Below are positions 1-4,913 of a stretch of 5,628 bases of DNA, piece after piece. The translations under genes were made by a program, and so were the position numbers. Every line of letters begins with the position of its first letter. Position 1 is the stretch's first letter. This stretch comes from an archaeon (lineage in GTDB: Archaea; Nanobdellota; Nanobdellia; Woesearchaeales; GW2011-AR9): positions 1 to 5,628 of the forward strand of contig JAGVMW010000147.1 of NCBI GenBank assembly GCA_020053615.1. Reading direction: 5' to 3'. Below the pieces are notes generated by a model. The model had not been told where the DNA came from and searched no databases. It worked only from the letters and a program-made list of their open reading frames with translations.

Positions 1-24
1 ATGCGATAGTTGCATCTCATTAAA

Positions 25-58
25 TGAAAACAGGACGGCAAAGCCGTCCTTGTTTTCA
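25..58. terminator. Intrinsic terminator-like hairpin, probably bidirectional
   Basis: A long stem with an AAA loop at 40-42: 25-39 pairs with 43-58, giving 15 base pairs with one bulged T at 50. The inner half is GGACGGC/GCCGTCC. The outer half is A-rich on the left and T-rich (TGTTTTC) on the right, so either strand reads as a GC stem followed by U-rich RNA. It probably ends a transcript entering from the left and insulates the gene starting at 143. The pairing is directly visible; the terminator role is inferred. Confidence 0.75.
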
Positions 59-104
59 GGTGGATATGGTGCTATCACTCACAAAACGGACTGTGCCTCA
101 GTTT

Positions 105-120
105 AAGTAATTTTATATAC
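105..120 (+). promoter_or_regulatory. Archaeal TATA/BRE promoter for the TIM-barrel gene
   Basis: TTTTATATAC at 111-120, preceded by the purine-rich AAGTAA (105-110), resembles an archaeal TATA box with its BRE. Its centre lies about 27 bp upstream of the ATG at 143, so transcription would begin at or within a few bases of the start codon. No Shine-Dalgarno sequence precedes that ATG, which fits a leaderless mRNA. Confidence 0.55.
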
Positions 121-142
121 TCCTAAAAAATCCTTTCCTAAA

Positions 143-2248
143 ATGGTGACTTTCGGCTCCGGCTCCAATTATTACATGCCGATGGATAGAGAATATGGCA
201 TTGCTCCCACTAAACCTAGCGATACCAATGATGTGGGGGTTAATATTGGAGATATCGGTACGACTTTAGCTTTAGGACCTATTCCAAACATTCCTACAGT
301 TGGAGCTAAGCTCAGAACTGGAACTAAAGTTGGAGAAATAGTTTTTATGGGGGCGCATAAAGGATCTCCCCAAGGGCATACTCCAGAAATGTATGGTGAA
401 ATGCAGCGTCAAGCGCTACGAGAAATGCAGAAAGCTAACGAGGTTCATTTTACCACCCATGCTACGGTGGGGGTATATGGTATGGCTGGAATGGATCAAC
501 AGGGTAATTTCTCTCGGCATGCTAAAAGAGCAGCAGTAGATGAAATCAAGAGAGCTATCGACTTCGCTGCTGATGTAGCTCGAGGTGGTTCGGTAGTAGT
601 ACACACGGGAGAATTTCAACGTGCAATGGTAGAAGCAGATTGGAATAAAGATCAAAAATTCAAAATGTTTGAAAAAGAAGAAGAAGTCAGCTCGTTTAAA
701 GTAGTTGATACCAGAACCGGTGGAGTGATACAAGAAGCGAGAAAAAATAGAAATGTTCCCCGGCCATTGTGGAAAAAATATGATGAGGGAGATGAATTCT
801 GGGAAAAAAACAATGGGAAAATATATGTTGATAAAAGCGGCGCTGAAGTAAAGAAAGGTGATTATATTGATTATTGGGGAAACAAAGTAGAAAGGATTGA
901 GCGTGTTCCCCGTTATGATTCTAAAGAAGGAAGATTTCTTACTCGTGAAGTTGGCTGGGAAGAATTATGTAAAGATGCTCAAGAGATGACTGAAGAAGCA
1001 AAGGCTACGTGGGAGAAATGGAAGCGCGGTGAAATATCAGACGAAAAATTTAAAGAGGGTCCTTGGGTCAGGTTTGAAAAAGCGAATTCGGTAAAAGAGA
1101 TAGAAGTTAGGCCGGAAGAAGCTTACATTATCACTACATTAGAAAATAATGCCGGAAACAGCCGAGGATGGGCTCATCATTATGGGGGAAACTTTGATGA
1201 GCATGTCAAACGGCGTGAAAAGATTCTAAAAGCATTAGAATTATATGAACAAATTGAAAGCGCAACTAGTGAAGAAGAAAAATGGAAGTTAAAACAGACT
1301 GTTCGTAGTATTGCTCCTGGATTAGTGCCTGAAGATACTCAAATGCCGGCAGAAATTTTGAGAGATACATTAAAAGAAATAGACCGTCAAATAAGATCCT
1401 CTCGTGAATCTTCGGCATCGCAATGGTCGCAGGCGCATGAGCAGATGGAAACTATGAAATATGTAGAAAGCGCTGAAACTTATGCCCTTAAAGAATCTTA
1501 TGGCGCCTATGCCGATGCCGGAATCCAAGCCATGAGAAGAAGTATGGATTTAGAAAAGCAAGGAAAGCTCAAACAACCGGTTTTTATTTCTATGGAAAAT
1601 CTTTATCCCGAAACTTATGGAGCTCATCCGGATGAGTTAATTAAATTGATAAAAGGCAGTCAGGAAAAGATGGCTGAAGTTTTACAAAAAAAATATAAAA
1701 TGTCTGAAGAAGAGGCGCATAAAAGAGCTCAAGATCATATCGGAGCAACTTTTGATACTGGTCATTTCAATATGTGGAGAAAGTATTTCCAAAATGACCC
1801 CAATAAAACTCTTGAACAAAATGATAAAGTATTCAATCAATGGTTCTTAAATCAAGTGGAAAATCTAGCTAAGTCGGGAGTAGTCAAGCATCTGCATCTG
1901 GTAGATAATTACGGTTATCAAGACGAGCATCTTGCTCCAGGACAGGGAAATACTCCAGTTAAAGAAGCAATTCAAATCTTTAAGAAATATGGGTTTAAGG
2001 GAGAGATGATAGTAGAAGCGGGTGCAGATTATAGCACTGATTCCTCTGGATTTCAAACCATGGCTAAAGCATGGAAATATTTTGGAAATCCAGTATATGG
2101 TGGAGGAACTTCTGGTGGAGTGCAGGAAAAGCGCTGGGGTCAGGTACAGTATGGATACTTCGGACAAATACAACCGCCGTACTTTACAGTTGGCTCTTAT
2201 GCTCCATCAGAAGATTGGACAGTGTGGAGCGGGACACCGTTGGAGTAG
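143..2248 (+). CDS. Endonuclease IV / xylose-isomerase-like TIM-barrel protein with a large insert
   Basis: A 701-residue, probably cytosolic protein with no signal peptide or membrane segment. It carries residues matching all the metal ligands of the AP endonuclease IV family (trinuclear Zn site): H106 in TTHATVGVYG, H154 in VVVHTGE, E485 in SMEN, D538 and H541 in FDTGH, H585 in HLVDN, D594 and H596 in DEHL followed by PGQGN, and E625 in MIVEAG. Endonuclease IV and sugar isomerases of this fold are usually about 280 residues. Here the barrel is split: roughly residues 165-475 form a highly charged, mostly helical insert after the second histidine motif. The C-terminal tail (about 650-701) is rich in G, Y and W. 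The fold and a metal-dependent activity are likely, but I cannot tell DNA repair nuclease from sugar isomerase/epimerase. The ATG at 143 is chosen for its TATA spacing; an ATG at 176 is a weaker alternative. Confidence 0.85.
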   Translation: MVTFGSGSNYYMPMDREYGIAPTKPSDTNDVGVNIGDIGTTLALGPIPNIPTVGAKLRTGTKVGEIVFMGAHKGSPQGHTPEMYGEMQRQALREMQKANEVHFTTHATVGVYGMAGMDQQGNFSRHAKRAAVDEIKRAIDFAADVARGGSVVVHTGEFQRAMVEADWNKDQKFKMFEKEEEVSSFKVVDTRTGGVIQEARKNRNVPRPLWKKYDEGDEFWEKNNGKIYVDKSGAEVKKGDYIDYWGNKVERIERVPRYDSKEGRFLTREVGWEELCKDAQEMTEEAKATWEKWKRGEISDEKFKEGPWVRFEKANSVKEIEVRPEEAYIITTLENNAGNSRGWAHHYGGNFDEHVKRREKILKALELYEQIESATSEEEKWKLKQTVRSIAPGLVPEDTQMPAEILRDTLKEIDRQIRSSRESSASQWSQAHEQMETMKYVESAETYALKESYGAYADAGIQAMRRSMDLEKQGKLKQPVFISMENLYPETYGAHPDELIKLIKGSQEKMAEVLQKKYKMSEEEAHKRAQDHIGATFDTGHFNMWRKYFQNDPNKTLEQNDKVFNQWFLNQVENLAKSGVVKHLHLVDNYGYQDEHLAPGQGNTPVKEAIQIFKKYGFKGEMIVEAGADYSTDSSGFQTMAKAWKYFGNPVYGGGTSGGVQEKRWGQVQYGYFGQIQPPYFTVGSYAPSEDWTVWSGTPLE

Positions 2249-2259
2249 AGATATCTCAA

Positions 2260-2267
2260 AAACAATC
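2260..2267. repeat. Left target-site duplication (AAACAATC)
   Basis: AAACAATC lies directly outside the left terminal inverted repeat and is repeated exactly at 2489-2496 outside the right one. An 8-bp direct repeat abutting both termini is the mark of transposase-mediated insertion. Confidence 0.8.
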
Positions 2268-2282
2268 GTATGTGCATAGCAT
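2268..2282 (+). repeat. Left terminal inverted repeat of the MITE
   Basis: GTATGTGCATAGCAT is a perfect reverse complement of 2474-2488. Weaker homology to the other end continues to about 2314. Confidence 0.88.
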
Positions 2283-2473
2283 CATAAAGTCGACCTGCTG
2301 GTCTTCTAATCTCAAATACCAAATCGCATTTGAGATAAAGTCAAAATTCTTTTGATAATGCTGGCGAGAGCGGTAAAGGGAAGGCTCCTACGGAGATGCG
2401 ACTCCCTACGATTAATTCTGCAAGGATTTCGAAGTGTGAGCGCACTCACATTATGAGACCGCAGTCGAATTTA

Positions 2474-2488
2474 ATGCTATGCACATAC
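2474..2488 (-). repeat. Right terminal inverted repeat of the MITE
   Basis: ATGCTATGCACATAC is a perfect reverse complement of 2268-2282. Weaker homology continues inward to about 2446. Confidence 0.88.
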
Positions 2489-2496
2489 AAACAATC
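2489..2496. repeat. Right target-site duplication (AAACAATC)
   Basis: Exact copy of 2260-2267, directly outside the right terminal repeat. It ends one base before the stop codon (2497-2499, minus strand) of the nucleotidyltransferase gene, so the insertion just missed that gene. Confidence 0.8.
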
Positions 2497-3054
2497 TTAA
2501 GCCTGAATGAGAATGTTCTTTTTCAGGTAGTTGATGTTATTTTTTTGCAATATCTCTTCAAACTCCGAAGATTTTGCGATAGGAATCTGTACTGTTCCAG
2601 GAGATAGCCATTTTCCATTCATTTTCTTTAGAATTCCCTGACCCTGTCTGCCATTCAAGAGGTAATTAAACTTTACTTTGGAGGTGTGAGATTTATCTTT
2701 CAAACTATAAATGAACAAAGAAGAGGCATAAAATCCCAATCTTTCTGCAAGAGGATGACCATCAAAGAGGCTAATTCCTTCTAAGAATAATCCGGAGCGG
2801 GCAAAGAATTCCTCTTGGAACAATTCCTCCCAGAGGATGCCTTTTAAATCTATTTTTGTGGTTAAGGTTATTCTCTTCTTAATCTGCTGTAATTTATCTA
2901 GCCTTTCTCTCAGAGAGCCACTGCGGAAAATTACAGCAATATCAAGGTCATTAGGTTTTATTTTTCCTTTGACTGTCGAGCCATAAATTACAATGTCAAA
3001 CACATTTTTATCTTTCTTTTCTGCGCTTAATTCTTTCTGTAATTGCTTTAGCAT
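2497..3054 (-). CDS. MNT-type nucleotidyltransferase, probable antitoxin partner of HEPN
   Basis: A 185-residue protein. Residues 19-43 carry the minimal nucleotidyltransferase signature: G25-S26, G30, then the acidic pair D36 and D38 (GSxxxGxxxxNDxD), with D69 in TKIDL as the probable third carboxylate. Members of this family transfer nucleotides to a partner; in the characterised HepT-MntA pair the MNT protein AMPylates and silences the HEPN toxin. Beyond the usual 95-110 residue domain there is an extension at about 105-185, including KVKFNYLLNGRQGQGIL (126-142), a likely additional domain that I cannot name. The gene starts inside the preceding HEPN gene in another frame (47-nt overlap) behind a strong Shine-Dalgarno, implying coupled expression. 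Its stop codon touches the MITE target duplication. Antitoxin function is inferred from family and gene order. Confidence 0.85.
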   Translation of the reverse strand: MLKQLQKELSAEKKDKNVFDIVIYGSTVKGKIKPNDLDIAVIFRSGSLRERLDKLQQIKKRITLTTKIDLKGILWEELFQEEFFARSGLFLEGISLFDGHPLAERLGFYASSLFIYSLKDKSHTSKVKFNYLLNGRQGQGILKKMNGKWLSPGTVQIPIAKSSEFEEILQKNNINYLKKNILIQA

Positions 3055-3358
3055 CTTCTTTCAGGACCTCCACTGCTTCATGGCTCATTTTTCGTGAGTA
3101 ACTATCTTGATAAAACGGAAAGTCCCGGTCCAAGATTTCATAAATCGCCGGGTACTTCTGCTGAACTATCCTAAATCGGTCAGAATGGGAAGAGGGAGCC
3201 ATTCCCTCGTTTTGGAGAAGAAAAAGGTCTACCGCGGCACAGATTGCTTTGAAGAAGAGAGTAGCGGCGACATTGTACTTTTTCTCTGCTAAAGCTCTCT
3301 CTGCAGATTGCAGGTATTCTTCTACATTATCAAAAAGTATTTCCTCTTTTCCAGTCAT
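3008..3358 (-). CDS. HEPN-domain protein, probable toxin or substrate partner of the MNT protein
   Basis: A 116-residue, mostly helical protein matching the archaeal HEPN pattern: helices around 7-26 and 28-50 (YNVAATLFFKAICAAVDLFLL), then PSSH (55-58) with DRF (60-62), then helices around 66-79 and 84-112. HEPN proteins paired with MNT nucleotidyltransferases are commonly ribonuclease toxins. Here the classic RX4-6H motif is missing; the nearest match is R89-K-M-S-H93 with only three intervening residues, so RNase activity is uncertain. It is the first gene of the operon, and the downstream gene starts 47 nt before its stop. The ATG at 3356-3358 lies about 27 bp below a TATA box and has no Shine-Dalgarno, suggesting a leaderless start. 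It could instead be a non-toxic HEPN subunit of a nucleotidyltransferase complex. Confidence 0.82.
   Translation of the reverse strand: MTGKEEILFDNVEEYLQSAERALAEKKYNVAATLFFKAICAAVDLFLLQNEGMAPSSHSDRFRIVQQKYPAIYEILDRDFPFYQDSYSRKMSHEAVEVLKEDAKAITERIKRRKER
3064..3071 (-). promoter_or_regulatory. Shine-Dalgarno of the MNT gene, inside the HEPN gene
   Basis: On the minus strand GGAGGTCC (3071 to 3064) lies 9 nt before the ATG at 3054. GGAGGT is a full match to the archaeal anti-Shine-Dalgarno core. It supports an internal start in a different frame from the HEPN protein, and contrasts with the apparently leaderless HEPN start. Confidence 0.7.
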
Positions 3359-3360
3359 TT

Positions 3361-3488
3361 TAATAGTACAACTAAATCGATATATTTAAGCTTTTCTGTT
3401 GATTTGTACAACTTGGTTGGATAGTACAACAAAGAGAACAACTTTACAGGTATTTGTTTAATTGTACAACGGGGTTTAATCGGACAAT
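3361..3488. repeat. Diverged 58-bp tandem repeat with GTACAAC boxes (operator-like)
   Basis: Four exact GTACAAC boxes lie at 3366, 3406, 3424 and 3464, spaced 40, 18 and 40 bp. The spacing resolves into two 58-bp units, 3361-3418 and 3419-3476, identical at about 38 of 58 positions by hand count. A third, degenerate box (GGACAAT, 3482-3488) falls exactly at the next 58-bp step. The first box of each unit is ATAGTACAAC. The second contains the palindrome TTGTACAA. The array covers the HEPN promoter, which suggests an operator for autoregulation. There are no spacers of CRISPR type. Confidence 0.65.
3380..3397 (-). promoter_or_regulatory. Archaeal TATA/BRE promoter of the HEPN-MNT operon
   Basis: Reading the minus strand, GAAAAGC (BRE-like, about 3396-3390) is followed by TTAAATATAT (3389-3380). 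The TATA centre is about 27 bp from the A of the HEPN ATG at 3358, predicting a leaderless transcript. GTACAAC boxes lie on both sides (3366-3372 and 3406-3412), so a protein bound there would compete with TBP/TFB or RNA polymerase. Confidence 0.6.
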
Positions 3489-3564
3489 ATTCTTTATCCC
3501 AAAGGCCAATTATACTCATATCTAAAAAGCCGATTTAATCCAGAGAGCAACTTCTATCCCCATC

Positions 3565-3587
3565 AAAAAACCTCGCTTTCGGCGAGG
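3565..3587 (-). terminator. Intrinsic terminator, minus strand
   Basis: On the minus strand CCTCGC, loop CGAAA, GCGAGG (3587 to 3571) is followed at once by six T residues (3570-3565). The other strand has no T-run after the stem, so the orientation is clear. No gene on the minus strand ends just before it, which is why a small RNA is proposed. Confidence 0.6.
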
Positions 3588-3645
3588 AAGAAGGTGTTGA
3601 TGTTTTAGAACGTCTAAGGTGTATAGGAGGTAAAAGACGTTTATA
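3565..3645 (-). ncRNA. Candidate small RNA with an anti-Shine-Dalgarno loop
   Basis: A minus-strand TATA-like element (3674-3667) predicts a transcription start near 3645, and a hairpin with a T-tract ends at 3565, defining an RNA of about 80 nt. Within it, AACGTCT (minus 3641-3635) pairs perfectly with AGACGTT (minus 3615-3609), leaving a 19-nt loop that exposes ACCTCC (3631-3626), the complement of the archaeal Shine-Dalgarno. A 76-codon open frame crosses the region (3522-3752) but runs through the promoter and terminator and looks non-coding. The boundaries and the existence of the RNA are inferred from promoter, stem and terminator only; I recognise no known RNA family. Confidence 0.35.
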
Positions 3646-3656
3646 CCAGTAGATAG

Positions 3657-3683
3657 TTCCCGCTTCTTTATATACTTCGGGAA
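3657..3683 (-). promoter_or_regulatory. TATA-like element framed by an inverted repeat
   Basis: TTCCCG (3657-3662) and CGGGAA (3678-3683) are perfect inverted repeats enclosing a TATA sequence that reads TATATAAA on the minus strand (3674-3667), preceded by a purine-rich CGAAG. This could drive the candidate RNA ending at 3565. The TATA core also reads TTTATATA on the plus strand, so a plus-strand promoter is possible, though nothing suitable lies about 26 bp downstream. Confidence 0.4.
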
Positions 3684-3763
3684 TGAGCAGTCTAGAAAGG
3701 GGCTAAAGAAGGCTGCCATAGAAAAAAACTCCATAAGCTTTTTAAAGCCCAAGTGTATTTTGT

Positions 3764-3813
3764 TACTTTAAAGTATAGATAAGAGTAATGATATACTTTA
3801 GTACTTATCTATA
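3764..3813. repeat. Interleaved inverted repeats upstream of the membrane-protein operon
   Basis: Three perfect symmetries overlap here. TACTTTAAAGTA (3764-3775) is a 12-bp palindrome. TAAAGTATA (3769-3777) pairs with TATACTTTA (3792-3800). TATAGATAAG (3774-3783) pairs with CTTATCTATA (3804-3813). The arms run in the order A, B, A', B', so the two long pairings exclude each other in part or would form a pseudoknot as RNA. The heptamer TACTTTA or its complement occurs three times. The site lies 80-130 bp upstream of the ATG at 3892, which suits a regulator-binding region better than a leader RNA. The symmetry is seen directly; the function is unknown. Confidence 0.6.
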
Positions 3814-3815
3814 TT

Positions 3816-3849
3816 AGAAATGCGTATAATTTTATATCAACGCATTTCT
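3816..3849. promoter_or_regulatory. Perfect 10-bp inverted repeat, candidate operator
   Basis: AGAAATGCGT (3816-3825) and ACGCATTTCT (3840-3849) are exact inverted repeats separated by 14 bp of AT-rich sequence. One TATA-like sequence (TTTTATATC, 3830-3838) lies in the loop and a second (TTTATAAAT, 3849-3857) overlaps the right arm. A dimeric winged-helix protein bound here would block promoter access; the winged-helix gene two positions downstream is the obvious candidate. There is no T-run directly after the stem, so a terminator is less likely. Confidence 0.5.
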
Positions 3850-3885
3850 TTATAAATTACTAATAAAAAATAATCGTGAGGGTGG
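3849..3885 (+). promoter_or_regulatory. TATA box and Shine-Dalgarno of the membrane-protein operon
   Basis: TTTATAAAT (3849-3857) is the best TATA box and predicts a start near 3879. The TATA-like sequence at 3830-3838 would give a longer leader. GAGGGTGG (3878-3885), six bases before the ATG at 3892, is a Shine-Dalgarno-like sequence. With the nearer TATA box it would sit at the very 5' end of the mRNA. Confidence 0.5.
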
Positions 3886-3891
3886 TCCATA

Positions 3892-4599
3892 ATGTATCAA
3901 TTGTTTTTTACTCCGAGTTGGTTTAACGGCTATGATTTATTGTTTGAAGGAATAAGTTTGCTCGTAGCCTTGCTGATAGCCAGCTACAGCTGGAAACTGT
4001 ATAAAGTCAGCCATGAGAATCGTTATGGTTATTTCTCATTTGCATTTATTCTAATTGGGTTAAGCTTAGCTGTAAAGATGTTTACTTTTGAAGTATTATA
4101 TTCTAGTCCATTGCGAGATGGAGTCGTTCAAGTTTTAGGACCGGCAGTAGGACAGGGATTGCAATTTGCTGATTTATTCTATCGCGCAGCATTTTTCCTG
4201 CAGATGGTAGTAATGCTGGGAGCATGGCTGTTAATCTATTTCATCTCTCAGAAATCCAGAGAAAGATTATCCAAATATTACGAAGTTAGCCAGATGGCTT
4301 TATTCGTTTATCTAATCTTGTTGATTTCCATTGTAGGCAATTTCAAGTATTTTGTGTTTTACCTTACCAGTATAGTCCTCTTAGGAATGACTGTATTGAA
4401 TTATTACAAAAATTACCTGAATACTGATAAAAATCCTAATGCGTGGAGAGTTATGGTGGCATTTATGTTTATTATGTTAAGCAACATGGCGTTTGTGTTT
4501 GTGTTCAAATGGAGTGCGATGTATGCTTTAGGAGAAATCTTGTTGTTGATGGGATTCTTGCTCCTGCTGCATGCGTATAGGAGAGTAACTCGGGGATAA
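3892..4599 (+). CDS. Seven-helix integral membrane protein, function unknown
   Basis: A 235-residue protein with about seven hydrophobic segments: roughly 16-36, 46-66, 96-118, 135-151, 153-171, 184-205 and 209-229. Basic or polar loops fall between them (KLYKVSHENR after the first, QKSRERLSKYYE after the third, NYYKNYLNTDKNPN after the fifth) and the C-terminus is basic (YRRVTRG). No cleavable signal peptide and no enzymatic motif are visible. It is the first gene of a four-gene operon and ends three bases before a winged-helix regulator. From that context I infer a membrane sensor or partner controlling the regulator. I do not recognise the family. The ATG is supported by a Shine-Dalgarno at 3878-3885. 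Confidence 0.82.
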   Translation: MYQLFFTPSWFNGYDLLFEGISLLVALLIASYSWKLYKVSHENRYGYFSFAFILIGLSLAVKMFTFEVLYSSPLRDGVVQVLGPAVGQGLQFADLFYRAAFFLQMVVMLGAWLLIYFISQKSRERLSKYYEVSQMALFVYLILLISIVGNFKYFVFYLTSIVLLGMTVLNYYKNYLNTDKNPNAWRVMVAFMFIMLSNMAFVFVFKWSAMYALGEILLLMGFLLLLHAYRRVTRG

Positions 4600-4602
4600 A
4601 AA

Positions 4603-4893
4603 ATGGGAGCAAGACGTTCACGATTAGAACTGGTGTTTGACATACTTTTATCTATCCAGAATAAAGGTGGAACTATCAAGCCTACTCATTTAATGTACAA
4701 GTCTAATCTATCTCATAAGTTGCTCAATCAGTATATGGATGAATTACTGCAGAAACAGCTGATAATTATCAATGAAGAATTTCATAAAAAGAGGAAAAGT
4801 CCATCTAAAGTAATAACGCTGACGGAGAAAGGCTCAGTGTTTTTGGCTGAATATAGAAGGATGCGAGAGTTTACGGATGCGTTTGGGTTATAG
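4603..4893 (+). CDS. Archaeal winged-helix DNA-binding protein
   Basis: A 96-residue protein with the layout of small archaeal winged-helix regulators (HTH_45 type): first helix at about 8-19, second at 27-33 (PTHLMYK), recognition helix at about 37-51 (SHKLLNQYMDELLQK), a wing at about 54-73 ending in ITLTEKG, and a C-terminal helix at 78-94 suited to dimerisation. The basic N-terminus (MGARRSR) may contact DNA. No ligand-binding domain is present, so a signal would have to come through a partner, plausibly the membrane protein encoded three bases upstream. GGGGAT at 4592-4597 is only a weak ribosome-binding site, so translational coupling is likely. Target sites are inferred to be the inverted repeats at 3764-3849. 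Confidence 0.85.
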   Translation: MGARRSRLELVFDILLSIQNKGGTIKPTHLMYKSNLSHKLLNQYMDELLQKQLIIINEEFHKKRKSPSKVITLTEKGSVFLAEYRRMREFTDAFGL

Positions 4894-4913
4894 ATGTTTA
4901 AGGGGTTTAAAAA

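Larger units (their letters stand above)
2268..2488. mobile_element. 221-bp MITE-like non-autonomous element
   Basis: The element is bounded by perfect 15-bp inverted repeats (GTATGTGCATAGCAT and its reverse complement) and an 8-bp duplication, AAACAATC. Imperfect terminal homology runs about 30 bp further inward: left 2268-2314 against right 2488-2446, sharing TAAA, TCGA, CTGC, GGTCT and TAAT blocks in order. There is no room for a transposase, so it would be mobilised in trans. The interior is a chain of hairpins: ATCTCAAAT/ATTTGAGAT (2309-2317/2328-2336), TCAAAA/TTTTGA (2341-2346/2350-2355), AGGGA/TCCCT enclosing CTCC/GGAG (2377-2407), and TGTGAG/CTCACA (2435-2440/2445-2450). It sits between two convergent genes and damages neither. 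I do not recognise the parental IS family; 8-bp duplications occur in several families, so duplication length alone does not decide. Confidence 0.88.

Noticed and set aside
1..23. Tail of an upstream gene (frame ending AIVASH, stop at 21-23)
   Set aside because: The position just before a terminator is suggestive, but six codons carry no usable evidence and other frames are equally possible.
2..106. Open plus-strand frame from the window edge to a TAA at 104-106
   Set aside because: It would translate straight through the terminator hairpin at 25-58 and has no protein-like character.
416..733. 105-residue open frame on the minus strand
   Set aside because: It lies wholly inside the TIM-barrel gene, has an improbable composition (runs of F) and no promoter or ribosome-binding site. 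It is a shadow frame.
1865..2355. Open frames overlapping the 3' end of the TIM-barrel gene (minus 1865-2173; plus 2022-2279 and 2071-2355)
   Set aside because: They overlap the conserved metal-binding part of the real gene, and two run on into the mobile element. No start signals or recognisable protein features.
2357..2460. tRNA-like fragments inside the MITE (D-arm-like TGGCGAGAGCGG; Met-type anticodon loop CTCATAA on the minus strand at 2457-2451; TTCGAA)
   Set aside because: No acceptor stem pairs, the five bases flanking CTCATAA do not form a stem, and the pieces lie on different strands. Chance resemblance.
3107..3292. 61-residue plus-strand frame
   Set aside because: Antisense to the HEPN gene, with no start signal or protein-like features.
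3361..3488. CRISPR array
   Set aside because: The repeated core is only 7-10 bp and the whole 58-bp unit is duplicated with divergence. There are no identical long repeats with unique spacers.
3522..3752. 76-residue minus-strand frame in the long intergenic region
   Set aside because: It passes through a terminator hairpin and a TATA element, has no ribosome-binding site at its start, and shows no recognisable domain. The small-RNA reading explains the region better, though a small protein cannot be fully excluded.
4413..4679. 88-residue minus-strand frame
   Set aside because: Antisense to the membrane protein and winged-helix genes, which have far stronger support.
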